Part shown: positions 34,115 to 41,792 of the stretch, in pieces | How positions within the stretch are numbered: the stretch's first letter is position 1 | Layout: every line of letters begins with the position of its first letter | Assembly (NCBI GenBank): GCA_963693305.1 | Contig: OY855908.1 | Coordinates: 2,773,501-2,837,500 of the forward strand | Direction: 5' to 3' | DNA from: Meandrina meandrites | Taxonomy: Eukaryota > Cnidaria > Anthozoa > Scleractinia > Meandrinidae | Length of the DNA stretch: 64,000 bases | Program-made: the position numbers and the translations under genes | Notes under the pieces: generated by a model | Told to the model about the DNA's origin: nothing | Databases searched by the model: none | What the model saw: only the letters and a program-made list of their open reading frames with translations

Positions 34115-34418
34115 CTGTTGGAGGTTTTACCCGCATGCCTGATCCTGTTTTCTTTTTGATAGCGTTATCCACTTTGATAGCGTTGCGCACACGTCTGATT
34201 TGTGTCTTGCTCATGTCTATGTCCACCCCCGTTTTGTTTTTGATAGCGCGCTCTATTTTTTTGATCTGCCTGGTGGTTAAGTGCAAAGTGTCGCTACCGC
34301 CGGTTATAGCTTCGTTTTTAAATCTGAGTGTAACTGCTTCTCCTCGCCCAAAAGCTCGCGCGAGGTTTACCTTCTGCCCATCTGAAAGTGAAATCTTGTG
34401 CGGATAGTAAGTCGTCAT
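34020..34418 (-). CDS. Small basic Maverick protein with 'LT..Q..KI' repeats, 132 aa
   Basis: Two related halves: ISLSDGQKVNLARAF with TLRFKN, then LHLTTRQIKKIERAI with IDMSKTQIRRVRNAI. They form helix-turn motifs spaced about 40-50 residues apart. The C-terminus is Pro/Gly-rich and basic (RVKPPTGGKGMRINPPP). The composition fits a DNA-condensing core protein like adenovirus pVII/pX in role, by inference; no family name can be given. ATATAAG (34421-34429) precedes the ATG closely. Its 3' 95 bp overlap the protease frame. Confidence 0.78.
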   Translation of the reverse strand: MTTYYPHKISLSDGQKVNLARAFGRGEAVTLRFKNEAITGGSDTLHLTTRQIKKIERAIKNKTGVDIDMSKTQIRRVRNAIKVDNAIKKKTGSGMRVKPPTGGKGMRINPPPYMRPPPFIGSWGDQKKARLR

Positions 34419-34509
34419 CTCTTATATTTCATACAAAAATTATTTCACTTTCATTTGCTACAAAGTTGCTACACATTAACTTTTGTTATGCTAAATAAAT
34501 TCTGAGTCA

Positions 34510-35775
34510 TTAACCCATAACCAACTCATTACCCACCTGCCTGAGAGCAAATTCGGACTCGTACAGAATTCCTGCATAAATGGTGTAGTCTTGCGCGTCG
34601 GCCGCCTCGTTGAGCCTGTAGTGAAAAACCATCTGCTTCGGGTCGTTGGTCATGTTATCCTTGTTTTCGCGTAAGTCGAAATAGAGTATTGGGTATAAAT
34701 CCTTGAAGTTGTTGGGCTGAAGCTGCACACCGGTGTTGTAGTCGTTTTTGCGGTAGCGGTAGTTCATCAAGTCATTAAGAATGCGCAGTTTGAAGTTTTC
34801 GTCGTAGTCCAGCTCCGGATAGTACTGTGAAGAGCCGTACTGCAACCGGCATGTTGCTAACTTAGCTGAATTGTCTCCGTCAATGTTAAAGGTGTCAAAG
34901 AAGTAGGGGTTTTGAGTCAAGGCGTCCTTCTTTTGTGACTGTTGAATGAAAATGAAAACATGTTTGGCATCCTTTATACCTGGATTTATCTGCCACGAAC
35001 CAAAAGCGTCACGCCGGCTACTGCTGGGCTGAATCATTTCATTTAGGTACGTCCATTTCTGAGGTTTCAAAAAGTTTTCATTTGCGAGCTTTTGTCCTTC
35101 GCTGGTGAAACGCAGCAATGGAACCCACAGCTCGAAGTTTCTCACCACTATCCTGCGATTGGTGCCATCACTTTGCCAAATCAGCTCTGCATCCGATTGT
35201 AGCTCAATTACGAACTCCATCGGCATTGGGGGGAGAAGCTTGTCACCCAACTCTTCGAAAAATGAGTACCTGTTAAGTGGTATAAGGGTTTCAACCGTGA
35301 GACCGGCATGGGCAAGCAAACCTCTTTGTCTAATTCCTTGGTTAGTGGCAGCAACGGCTGTTACATTGCTATTCGTTGTATCCAAATACCAAAACTGGTT
35401 TTTCGCTGCGCTCCTCGCAAAGTCATCAGAAAAATCCAACAAGTTTTTAATAAATATGAGCTTGTGAATGTTGTCTACGTTGTACATGTTTTTGCCCGAT
35501 GATTTTACCACAAGTTTGTTTATCAGTGAAAATGAGCCGTTAATGGGTGCTGACCTAGCATCTGCTGCAACTTGCGCACCATCTGCGGTTGCTTCAAAAG
35601 TGAAATCAGCCCGGAAGTAGGCGTTATACCAGTCATACCAGTTGTCTCGGTCGGTGAGTGTGAATTTATAGTTTGTCTTTACCTGGTGCTGATTGTTTCC
35701 CGGGATAGTGATCGGTTTGTCTAACCCGATACGAACATACTCTGTTTTTTCCAAATGCCTGTGGCTTCTGAACAT
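34510..35775 (-). CDS. Major capsid protein (double jelly-roll, hexon-like), 421 aa
   Basis: The largest virion gene. Features that point to the Maverick/adintovirus MCP: N-terminal TEYVRIGLDKPITIPG, strand-rich sequence throughout, LVVKSSGKNMYNVDNI, LLPPMPMEFVIEL, and RNFELWVPLLRFTSEGQKL, then a long strand-rich second half ending LRQVGNELVMG. It sits among the minor capsid, protease and ATPase genes. The length is at the short end for the family but no break is seen. The leader carries two copies of a TATATAAGG box within a 43-bp direct duplication. Assignment rests on overall pattern and gene order, not on an alignment. Confidence 0.88.
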   Translation of the reverse strand: MFRSHRHLEKTEYVRIGLDKPITIPGNNQHQVKTNYKFTLTDRDNWYDWYNAYFRADFTFEATADGAQVAADARSAPINGSFSLINKLVVKSSGKNMYNVDNIHKLIFIKNLLDFSDDFARSAAKNQFWYLDTTNSNVTAVAATNQGIRQRGLLAHAGLTVETLIPLNRYSFFEELGDKLLPPMPMEFVIELQSDAELIWQSDGTNRRIVVRNFELWVPLLRFTSEGQKLANENFLKPQKWTYLNEMIQPSSSRRDAFGSWQINPGIKDAKHVFIFIQQSQKKDALTQNPYFFDTFNIDGDNSAKLATCRLQYGSSQYYPELDYDENFKLRILNDLMNYRYRKNDYNTGVQLQPNNFKDLYPILYFDLRENKDNMTNDPKQMVFHYRLNEAADAQDYTIYAGILYESEFALRQVGNELVMG

Positions 35776-35787
35776 CTAACCTTTGCA

Positions 35788-35860
35788 GTGTGAATCTAAT
35801 CCTTATATATCTTTTTTAATTTCTGCTCAGAGTGATTCTAATCCTTATATATCTTTTTAA
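35788..35860 (-). promoter_or_regulatory. Duplicated TATATAAGG promoter segment upstream of the MCP
   Basis: Two copies of a ~30-bp segment (35788-35817 and 35831-35860) each contain ttctaatcc-type sequence and a minus-strand TATATAAGG (35801-35809 and 35843-35851). The nearer box lies about 26 nt before the MCP ATG, a normal TATA distance from a start site, unlike the abutting boxes of other genes. Confidence 0.6.
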
Positions 35861-35869
35861 AAAATTATT

Positions 35870-36373
35870 TTAATTTTCTGCTATCAATTGGTTTACTTTC
35901 ATCCTTGCAGCCCGACCCGCGTTTAAAATCTGGTTTAACTTTTTCCGTGAATCCCCGCTTAACTGAGTTGCTACGCCAGGGTTTAGCATCTTCTTCAGTT
36001 TTTGTTTCGACTCTGTACTAAGTTTCTTTTTACCCTTAGGTTTCACACTTGGAGTCTTTTTACTCTTTGGTTTAACCGTAGGGGTCTTTTTACTCTTTGG
36101 TTTTACAGTTGGGGTAGCAACTGAGTTGCTATTTCGCAAAACCGCTTGTATCTTGTCAGCCGCTTTTTCTTCTGCTTTTTCTGCGGCTTTTTTCAGCATT
36201 TGTTTCGAGGCTTCATTTACAGCCTTCTCCAACGTCTGACGGGTGACTTGCTTTTTGAACCGCTTTCCTATATTCATCAGGGTGTCTCTAACAACCCCCG
36301 TACCTTTGTGTCTGTATCTATATGTTCCGTTTGGCGCGTCGTAATATCTCGCCCACTCGCTCGGATGATTCAT
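35870..36373 (-). CDS. Lys-rich core-like protein with KPKSKK repeats, 167 aa
   Basis: N-terminal NHPSEWARYYDAPNGTYRYR, then a long amphipathic helix (about residues 40-80, with KKAAEKAEEKAADKIQ). Three tandem repeats follow of the form T-P-(T/S)-V-K-P-K-(S/G)-K-K, then a basic tail. The repeats resemble histone H1-like or adenovirus core-protein tails, so DNA condensation in the capsid is likely. The frame opens at 36442, but the ATG at 36373 avoids overlap with the penton gene and follows TATAATA. Two AACTGAGTTGCT-type sites lie in it: a perfect palindrome at 36116-36130 and a partial one at 35958-35972. Confidence 0.8.
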   Translation of the reverse strand: MNHPSEWARYYDAPNGTYRYRHKGTGVVRDTLMNIGKRFKKQVTRQTLEKAVNEASKQMLKKAAEKAEEKAADKIQAVLRNSNSVATPTVKPKSKKTPTVKPKSKKTPSVKPKGKKKLSTESKQKLKKMLNPGVATQLSGDSRKKLNQILNAGRAARMKVNQLIAEN

Positions 36374-36413
36374 TATTATACTTAGGTGTAAATTATTTAT
36401 GTGTAAATTATTT

Positions 36414-37199
36414 TCAGTTGCGCTTAGGTGTTTCTTCTTCAATGATGATACTTAAAGCCACGTCTTGGTCATTCAGATCTATAATGTTGTTGCGTCCGTC
36501 TGTGATTTTGATATTTATTGCATTGATTCTATTTTTGTTCACCGGGTGCCACAGGAGACGGCGAGGCTCTTTTGAAAAGGGGTAGCTGACGGTGAGTTCA
36601 GCGGTTGAAAAAGAGAACATAACGTCGCCTCCGATGTTGTCCACAGCCCTTGTAATGAGGTCACAATGGATGTAGATCCAGTCGACGCCTCTTGTTATAT
36701 TTGGCACGCGGTCGCTCCTATTGTTCGCTCCGTCTATTGTTTTCTTGTCAAAACCCAGCAACGCGGCGAATTCACCTCCACTTAGGTCAAGCTCGTAGCC
36801 GTCCTCCAACAAAATGACCGCCCGATACGTTGTGCTGTGAAAATACAGCTGGATAATAAACTCAGATTTTTCATCCTTGGGATCCACTCTTCCGATAAGC
36901 GACTGGACGGTGGTGTTGAGACCTTTGTAATCATACATTCCATCCGGAATTGTCACGGTTTTCCAGTTCTCTGTTTTTTTCCGCCATTTGAATTCGTTGT
37001 TGTTGTACCGTTTCGCGATGTTGTACCACGAATAAGACATGGATACCAGCTCATTTAACGCCGCCTTGTATGATTTGGAGGGTTCTAAAGCAATTGGCGG
37101 GTCAAACTTAATTGTGAAGTCATGTGACTTGCTGTTGGCGTTGTTTTGTTTGGCCAGCTGCGAGTCGAGCAACAGGTTGAAATGAAAATGGGTTGACAT
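36414..37199 (-). CDS. Minor capsid (penton-type, single jelly-roll) protein, 261 aa
   Basis: Expected to form the capsid vertices. Pattern typical of Maverick minor capsid proteins: FHFNLLLDSQLA start, DFTIKFDPPIALE, KAALNELVSMSYSWYNI, IPDGMYDYKGLN, ALLGFDKKTI, IYIHCDLITRAVDNIGG, and EPRRLLWHPVNKNRINAINI. It is strand-rich throughout and of usual length. Minus-strand TATATAAG (37204-37211) ends 4 nt before the ATG. It is next to the core-like gene and the Pro-rich protein. If the collagen-like protein is the fiber, this would be its anchor (inference). Confidence 0.9.
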   Translation of the reverse strand: MSTHFHFNLLLDSQLAKQNNANSKSHDFTIKFDPPIALEPSKSYKAALNELVSMSYSWYNIAKRYNNNEFKWRKKTENWKTVTIPDGMYDYKGLNTTVQSLIGRVDPKDEKSEFIIQLYFHSTTYRAVILLEDGYELDLSGGEFAALLGFDKKTIDGANNRSDRVPNITRGVDWIYIHCDLITRAVDNIGGDVMFSFSTAELTVSYPFSKEPRRLLWHPVNKNRINAINIKITDGRNNIIDLNDQDVALSIIIEEETPKRN

Positions 37200-37204
37200 G
37201 TTGC

Positions 37205-38089
37205 TTATATAATACTTCCCAAAATTTTGTGGGCTTCTTTTTGTGTTATTTCCTTTAGCTTTACCAGCAACCCCAACATCTGCTGGACCTGTTTTTTCAG
37301 CTTCAGTGAAGTGTTGCCCGCCTGTATAGACGCCAAGCTTAAGTATAGCCTTTCAACCAAAGCGTTTGGATCAACACTTCCGCTTCCTTCCATTTCTTCG
37401 TCTGAGGGTTCCATCGATTCGAAATACCTTTGGGGTATTTTAATCCCTTTTTTTCTCCTTTCAAGAATTTCATCTCTTGCCTTTTTTATGTCTGCCAATG
37501 TGTAGTTGTGAAATTTTGATGTTTTGCTTTTTACAACATAGTTCGGATTGTTTTTATTTTTTGTTAACATGCTGTTTAGTGTCTGCAGGTCAGTTGACTC
37601 TGATCCCTTGATAACCAGCTCTTGTGGTGCCCCCCATTTACTTGGTTTTTCCTCTGGGCTTGCTCCACTTTCTTCCATTAATTCTGTTTCTTCCTCTTCA
37701 GCTAAAGGTGGTAACGGTGTTGATGTAGGTGATGATGGTGGTGATGGTGTTGGTGATGGTGTTGGTGTTGGTGATGGCGGTGGTGTTGGCAATGGTGATG
37801 GTAGAGGTGTTTCCGCATCCGGGTTAAAATCTCCGTCGAAGGGGTTGTTTAAATCAAACTCATCCATACCATAATCCGGGATTTCTTCTTTTGGTTCAGC
37901 AACTGAGTTGCTATCCCCTACTTGGAGTTTGTCAAGCCGCGATGTGATAGGTTTGAACAAATCCTCACCTGATAGCTGACCAAACCCTTTATTGATTTTG
38001 GTATTTTTTATTACCGCGAGGATTTTGTCGTTCTGCTGCTCAACTTCAGCCTTTTCGCTAGCAAGTTTTTGCCACTTCTTTATGGACAT
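37205..38089 (-). CDS. Pro/Ser/Thr-rich virion candidate, 294 aa
   Basis: No family recognised. From the ATG at 38089: a Lys/Glu-rich N-terminal helix, FGQLSGEDLFKP, an acidic stretch, then a ~40-residue linker of PSP/PTP repeats (on the + strand a (GGTGAT)-like tandem repeat at 37715-37805). A second folded part follows, with KSKTSKFHNYTLADIKKARD, and a C-terminal helical segment ends EAHKILGSII. MEGS|G near residue 235 matches the adenain consensus and would free the last ~60 residues, as with adenovirus precursor proteins. The frame opens at 38131, but 38089 fits the start-site pattern. A 15-bp palindrome lies at 37898-37912. Confidence 0.78.
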   Translation of the reverse strand: MSIKKWQKLASEKAEVEQQNDKILAVIKNTKINKGFGQLSGEDLFKPITSRLDKLQVGDSNSVAEPKEEIPDYGMDEFDLNNPFDGDFNPDAETPLPSPLPTPPPSPTPTPSPTPSPPSSPTSTPLPPLAEEEETELMEESGASPEEKPSKWGAPQELVIKGSESTDLQTLNSMLTKNKNNPNYVVKSKTSKFHNYTLADIKKARDEILERRKKGIKIPQRYFESMEPSDEEMEGSGSVDPNALVERLYLSLASIQAGNTSLKLKKQVQQMLGLLVKLKEITQKEAHKILGSII

Positions 38090-38099
38090 ATTTTTGCCG

Positions 38100-38107
38100 T
38101 ATATATA
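38100..38107. promoter_or_regulatory. TATATATA between divergent Pro-rich and ATPase genes
   Basis: Only 28 bp separate the ATGs at 38089 (-) and 38118 (+). The self-complementary TATATATA in the middle could serve both directions. Confidence 0.55.
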
Positions 38108-38117
38108 ACAGAAAAAA

Positions 38118-38750
38118 ATGAAAATTCCCAATTACGACCCCAGTTTGACTACGAAAAGTAATTACAAGCAAGGCCACCCTTGTATGCCAGCAGATACCTT
38201 TCGGATGCTTATTTGCGGGCCCAGCAACTCTGGTAAGACAAATATTCTCATGCATATGCTTTACAGGCTGTTGGTCTACGACAAAATTTACCTTTGCGCT
38301 AAGAACCTGCATCAAGACAAGTACCAATATATGATTGATGATTTCGACACAAGAGTCAATCCTGTGGCTGACTATAATGTTATTGAAGCCGCCAACGATG
38401 TTATCCCTTTGGAAACGCTGTCCACTGACAATCAAAAGATTGTAATTTTCGATGACATGGTTTGTGAAAGCAACCAAAACGACATTATCGATTATTTTAT
38501 CAACGGTCGCCACCGCAATTGCAGCGTCATTTATCTTTCTCAAAGCTATTTTAAGGTCCCCAAAAACATCCGAGATAATTGTAGCCACTTTTGCATTTTC
38601 AACTTTCTTCCCAGAGAGAATAACCGCATTGCTGATGAATTGGGAATTGACAGAGAGCTGCTTGAAAGGGCTACCGATGCTAAATATTCTTTTTTATACC
38701 ACGACAAACCAAAAAAACAAACTCTAAAAAATTTTGACGAAAATATATAG
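38118..38750 (+). CDS. FtsK/HerA-type genome packaging ATPase, 210 aa
   Basis: Drives DNA into the capsid in related viruses. Walker [10 protein letters not shown] (residues about 34-42), Walker B KIVIFDDM, then the sensor region [18 protein letters not shown] and [13 protein letters not shown], all as in Maverick and adintovirus ATPases. Length is typical for the minimal form. It is divergent from the Pro-rich gene and runs directly into the fiber gene. Its TAG stop forms the end of the TATATAG box that precedes the fiber ATG. Confidence 0.94.
   Translation: MKIPNYDPSLTTKSNYKQGHPCMPADTFRMLICGPSNSGKTNILMHMLYRLLVYDKIYLCAKNLHQDKYQYMIDDFDTRVNPVADYNVIEAANDVIPLETLSTDNQKIVIFDDMVCESNQNDIIDYFINGRHRNCSVIYLSQSYFKVPKNIRDNCSHFCIFNFLPRENNRIADELGIDRELLERATDAKYSFLYHDKPKKQTLKNFDENI
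38744..38750 (+). promoter_or_regulatory. TATATAG box of the fiber gene, overlapping the ATPase stop
   Basis: TATATAG at 38744-38750 contains the ATPase TAG stop and ends 4 nt before the ATG at 38755. Confidence 0.5.
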
Positions 38751-38754
38751 AAGA

Positions 38755-40365
38755 ATGGGGTTTCTTAACGGTGCGACGGGTGCAACTCAAACACATGAAG
38801 AGTCTACTTCAATCCGAGGGCAAGCTGGCCCTGCTGGTCCTGCTGGTCCAACTGGTGCAACTGGAGCGCGTGGCCCTAAAGGTGAAAAAGGTGAAAGGGG
38901 CAATACTGGTCCACAAGGCCCTAAAGGAGATAAAGGTGATGCTGGGGAAAAAGGATTAAAAGGTGAAAGAGGTCCACAAGGGCGAACCGGACCTGCCGGA
39001 CCTGCTGGAGCTACTGGGCCAACCGGACCAACTGGAGCTACAGGACCTGCGGGACCAACTGGGCCAACTGGACCTGCGGGTTCGAGAGGCGCTATTGGAC
39101 CAAAAGGTGCAAAAGGTGATAAGGGTGATAGTGGGGATATATCAACCGTTAATATTACTGGAGATATTCTCATGAAAGACCATGCGATAAAGCAACTTGC
39201 GAATCCGACGGGTGATCAGGATGCTGTAAATCTTGGTTCAATGAAAAAATATGTGTCCACCACTTCAATTACAGCAGGACACTCACATAAAAAGAATGCC
39301 TTAGCCTATTTATCCAAAATAGTAGGTGTTGCAGCTGGAAACAATGTTACTTCTATTACGTTTGAAGACTTTACATCAAACCTTCATTTTGTGAATAAAA
39401 AAGCTTATACTTTCAATCTCGTAAGAACTGGTGTCAATTCTTTCAACTCACGTTTGGCGTTAAATAAAATACCTCTAAAAGAAGGGGAGTACACTATATG
39501 TGTCGAGTTCTTTATCCCGGAAGTTGATACTAATTGGTTTTTAAGTCCTTCAACCCCTAACCCGGTTGATACTCTTACTTACCATACCAAGCACTTCTAC
39601 AGTCACAGCCCGAAATATTCACGCACCATTATTCACACGCATAAATACAAAAACAACGATAACACTATCTATTTTGATATTTCAAATACGGGTTATGACG
39701 GCTCGTCGCCACTTGAAAAGGCTGCTTTGATTATTTATGGGGTAAAGGGTTATCAAACAGATGTAGATGGAACTGTTTATGATCAGGCTTTCGTTATCGA
39801 TGATGGCGAAATCACGCTACAAACCGATTTGGATATGAACGGCTTTTCATTGAAAAATTATGATCGAGGGTACAAAATAGAAAACGATACTATCAGGTTA
39901 CAAAAAGATTTAGATCTAAGAGGTTATTCGTTAAAAAATTTCCAACCTAGAATAATAATAACTGGCGAATGGAAATCCGATGAAAATGTTACTGGTAATA
40001 GAACTTTTGTTAAATTCGGTAATGACATTCGTGTGATGGCGCCATTTCCTTGCTTACTCGACGGTATCTCAACTTTAATTATAGAACAAAAGGGTGCCTC
40101 TAGAACTTTTGAAAGAATAGGTTTTAATTTTACTTTATCTTTCGGTTCACGTGGTGACGTCCCATTTACAAGCATACGTAATGCTAATGGTTTAAAATAC
40201 CAATATGCAGAGCCCCGTCATTTAGATATAAGAAAAAGAATAGACCCGGGAGACTATTTTGCGGTTTATTTATCTCAACACGACCACTCAGATAGAGGCC
40301 TATCTAATACAAAACGTGTATTGGTAAGTTTAATTTTAATAGACGATTTTTCTTTTAAGAGGTAA
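38755..40365 (+). CDS. Collagen-stalk fiber-like protein, 536 aa
   Basis: Probable virion fiber (inference). Layout: short N-terminus [12 protein letters not shown], then about 38 Gly-X-Y triplets ([20 protein letters not shown] and similar, residues about 20-137) with one interruption-free register. Next comes [20 protein letters not shown] with [18 protein letters not shown], as in phage tail-fiber shaft ends. A strand-rich domain of about 170 residues follows. Two short repeats ([17 protein letters not shown] and [17 protein letters not shown]) lead into a final ~140-residue strand-rich head. Collagen-like structural proteins are known in Mimivirus and Sputnik. The frame opens at 38734 but 38755 is the likelier start. 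The head would be the cell-binding part; its target is unknown. Confidence 0.85.
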   Translation: MGFLNGATGATQTHEESTSIRGQAGPAGPAGPTGATGARGPKGEKGERGNTGPQGPKGDKGDAGEKGLKGERGPQGRTGPAGPAGATGPTGPTGATGPAGPTGPTGPAGSRGAIGPKGAKGDKGDSGDISTVNITGDILMKDHAIKQLANPTGDQDAVNLGSMKKYVSTTSITAGHSHKKNALAYLSKIVGVAAGNNVTSITFEDFTSNLHFVNKKAYTFNLVRTGVNSFNSRLALNKIPLKEGEYTICVEFFIPEVDTNWFLSPSTPNPVDTLTYHTKHFYSHSPKYSRTIIHTHKYKNNDNTIYFDISNTGYDGSSPLEKAALIIYGVKGYQTDVDGTVYDQAFVIDDGEITLQTDLDMNGFSLKNYDRGYKIENDTIRLQKDLDLRGYSLKNFQPRIIITGEWKSDENVTGNRTFVKFGNDIRVMAPFPCLLDGISTLIIEQKGASRTFERIGFNFTLSFGSRGDVPFTSIRNANGLKYQYAEPRHLDIRKRIDPGDYFAVYLSQHDHSDRGLSNTKRVLVSLILIDDFSFKR

Positions 40366-40395
40366 GTTTGCCGACCGCTCTTCTTCTCAGAAATA

Positions 40396-40812
40396 TCACG
40401 CAAAGACTCCTCTCCATTTCGAGGAGAAAGATCTCTTGAAGCACTCATCATAATCATTTTCATCAAAAATAGGATAGCCGAGATAGTGTCTAAATCCATT
40501 TCTAATACACAGATTACAGAGACCATTTCGCGAACATCTGCTTCTGTCACATTTATAACAGAACAAGACCCTTACAATTTGTTCATTGCGATCACAAAAT
40601 GGAGCTTCATTAATTGCAGCATGAACTTCGTCCCAGCCAAGAGTTTTTCGCTGTCTGAGCTTCATTGAAGTATACCCTTTATTGATTTCTTTTCTGACAT
40701 CGTCCCAGCCAAGCATTTTACGTTGCCAGAGTCTTATTATAATATACTCCTTTAAGATTTGTTCTCGAAGTTCTTGTGGAAGTGCTTTTATTAATTCAAG
40801 TGTGTCTGCCAT
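40396..40812 (-). CDS. Cys-rich Maverick protein with a 24-residue duplication, 138 aa
   Basis: No family recognised. The N-terminal LPQELREQILKEY helix looks like an F-box or similar start but is too short to claim. It is followed by two tandem units, LWQRKMLGWDDVRKEIN and LRQRKTLGWDEVHAAIN, 72 bp apart in the DNA. The second half has a zinc-binding look: FCYKCDRSRCSRNGLCNLCIRNG (two CxxC plus two more Cys). The ATG at 40812 has a CATAAGG-like box 8 nt upstream. Convergent with the fiber gene, 30 bp between stops. It may act in host-protein control, but that is a guess. Confidence 0.65.
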   Translation of the reverse strand: MADTLELIKALPQELREQILKEYIIIRLWQRKMLGWDDVRKEINKGYTSMKLRQRKTLGWDEVHAAINEAPFCDRNEQIVRVLFCYKCDRSRCSRNGLCNLCIRNGFRHYLGYPIFDENDYDECFKRSFSSKWRGVFA

Positions 40813-40841
40813 GTTTATTTCCTTATGCCGTGTTTCTCTAA

Positions 40842-40990
40842 TTGCAGCCCGCCGTCTTCGAAGAAAACTTTATCTATGTAGCTGTCCTGCTGTTGTTTTA
40901 TTTCTTTCAGGTTTATTCCCTTTTTTTTCTTTTGGCATTGGCATTTGCAGCGCGCCGTCTTCGAAGAAAACTTTATCTATGTAGCTGTCC
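40842..40990. repeat. Pair of 46-bp direct repeats, 103-bp period
   Basis: 40842-40887 and 40945-40990 differ at one base. The period is not a multiple of three, so the duplication shifts the frame at the 3' end of the 108-aa gene. Confidence 0.85.
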
Positions 40991-41196
40991 AGTTCTTTTT
41001 TCCTCTCTTCCTTCGTCCACGGAATGCGCTGGGTCAACGTTTTCCTGATTTTCTTCCCTTTGACCACAATGTATGTTGCTTTTTGATACCTTTCTATGTC
41101 CTCTTCCAACCTTTTCGCTTGCCACTCTCTCAACTTTTCATTGAATACCCTTTTTTGCTCGGGTGTCCATTCTTGTGTTGCTGCTGCTTCTGCCAT
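40870..41196 (-). CDS. Small charged Maverick protein, 108 aa, 3' end altered by duplication
   Basis: Starts AEAAATQEWTPEQKRVF, a helical Lys/Glu/Arg-rich protein with KGKKIRKTLTQRIPWTKEERKK. The frame is open further up to 41340, but those residues look unlike coding sequence and the TATATTAA near 41241-41249 favours 41196. A 46-bp segment at the 3' end (40945-40990) is repeated at 40842-40887, 103 bp away. This puts the second copy in another frame, and the present C-terminus ends in a read-through tail (NKTTAGQLHR). Function unknown. Confidence 0.6.
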   Translation of the reverse strand: MAEAAATQEWTPEQKRVFNEKLREWQAKRLEEDIERYQKATYIVVKGKKIRKTLTQRIPWTKEERKKELDSYIDKVFFEDGALQMPMPKEKKGNKPERNKTTAGQLHR

Positions 41197-41372
41197 TGTT
41201 TCAACTTTGTTTGGTTTCGGTCTAATTGCAAAAAAAACGGTTAATATACCATGATTGTTCTGTTTCACGCTGTCTTCTGCGCCGTCATAGACCTTTCTTC
41301 CCCCGTTTGGGCTTCTGATGTCAGACACATTGTGGCTCAAGCTGTTGAAGCTCTTGTTGACTGTTCGCCCGA

Positions 41373-41792
41373 TTAAGCGTTCAACGATTTTCTTAATAGG
41401 TACTCCACCTGTGCCGGGGTGAACTCGTTTGCCAGTATTCTGGCGCAGAGCTGTGAAGTTATGATTGGCGTTTCGTATACCGGCTCTCCCTCGCCTGTCA
41501 AATCAAACTCTTCCTGCTCGTTGGGATCCACTTCTTCCACTTCTTCTTGCTCCGTTATTAGCGAGTTCTTCAAATCTTGTGGGCTCATTTTTTTCATTGT
41601 TGCGAGCAGCTGTTCTGTTATGTTTATTGGCTCGTCTTTTGCTTCTCCGTTATCCGGTTCTGCTATAAATATTGCGTGCGGCGTTGTCAGGCCGTTTTTA
41701 TATATTTTGGTTTTTCTCCGGCTTTGGCATAGAACTCCTTTTCTCCCGCGTCCCATAAGTGTAAAGATTGGCTTTGTACATTTCTGTTGCAT
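41373..41792 (-). CDS. Acidic terminal Maverick protein, up to 139 aa, start uncertain
   Basis: No family recognised. Acidic centre (EEVEEVDPNEQEEFDL) with LTGEG, a fit to the adenain consensus. The C-terminal helix reads LCARILANEFTPAQVEYLLR. The longest frame begins at 41792, within the right terminal repeat, so its first codons are terminal-repeat sequence; the matching frame in the left repeat stops after eight codons. Other possible starts are 41756 (GRGRKG) and 41597 (KKMSPQDL), the latter about 100 nt after a TATATAAAAAC box at 41694-41704. It is the outermost gene at the right end. Confidence 0.55.
   Translation of the reverse strand: MQQKCTKPIFTLMGRGRKGVLCQSRRKTKIYKNGLTTPHAIFIAEPDNGEAKDEPINITEQLLATMKKMSPQDLKNSLITEQEEVEEVDPNEQEEFDLTGEGEPVYETPIITSQLCARILANEFTPAQVEYLLRKSLNA

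Noticed and set aside
37548..37874. GDG/GVG-rich + strand ORF
   Set aside because: Antisense of the PSP/PTP linker of the Pro-rich protein.
38787..39173. Minus-strand Gly/Pro-rich ORF
   Set aside because: Mirror of the collagen Gly-X-Y repeat on the opposite strand.
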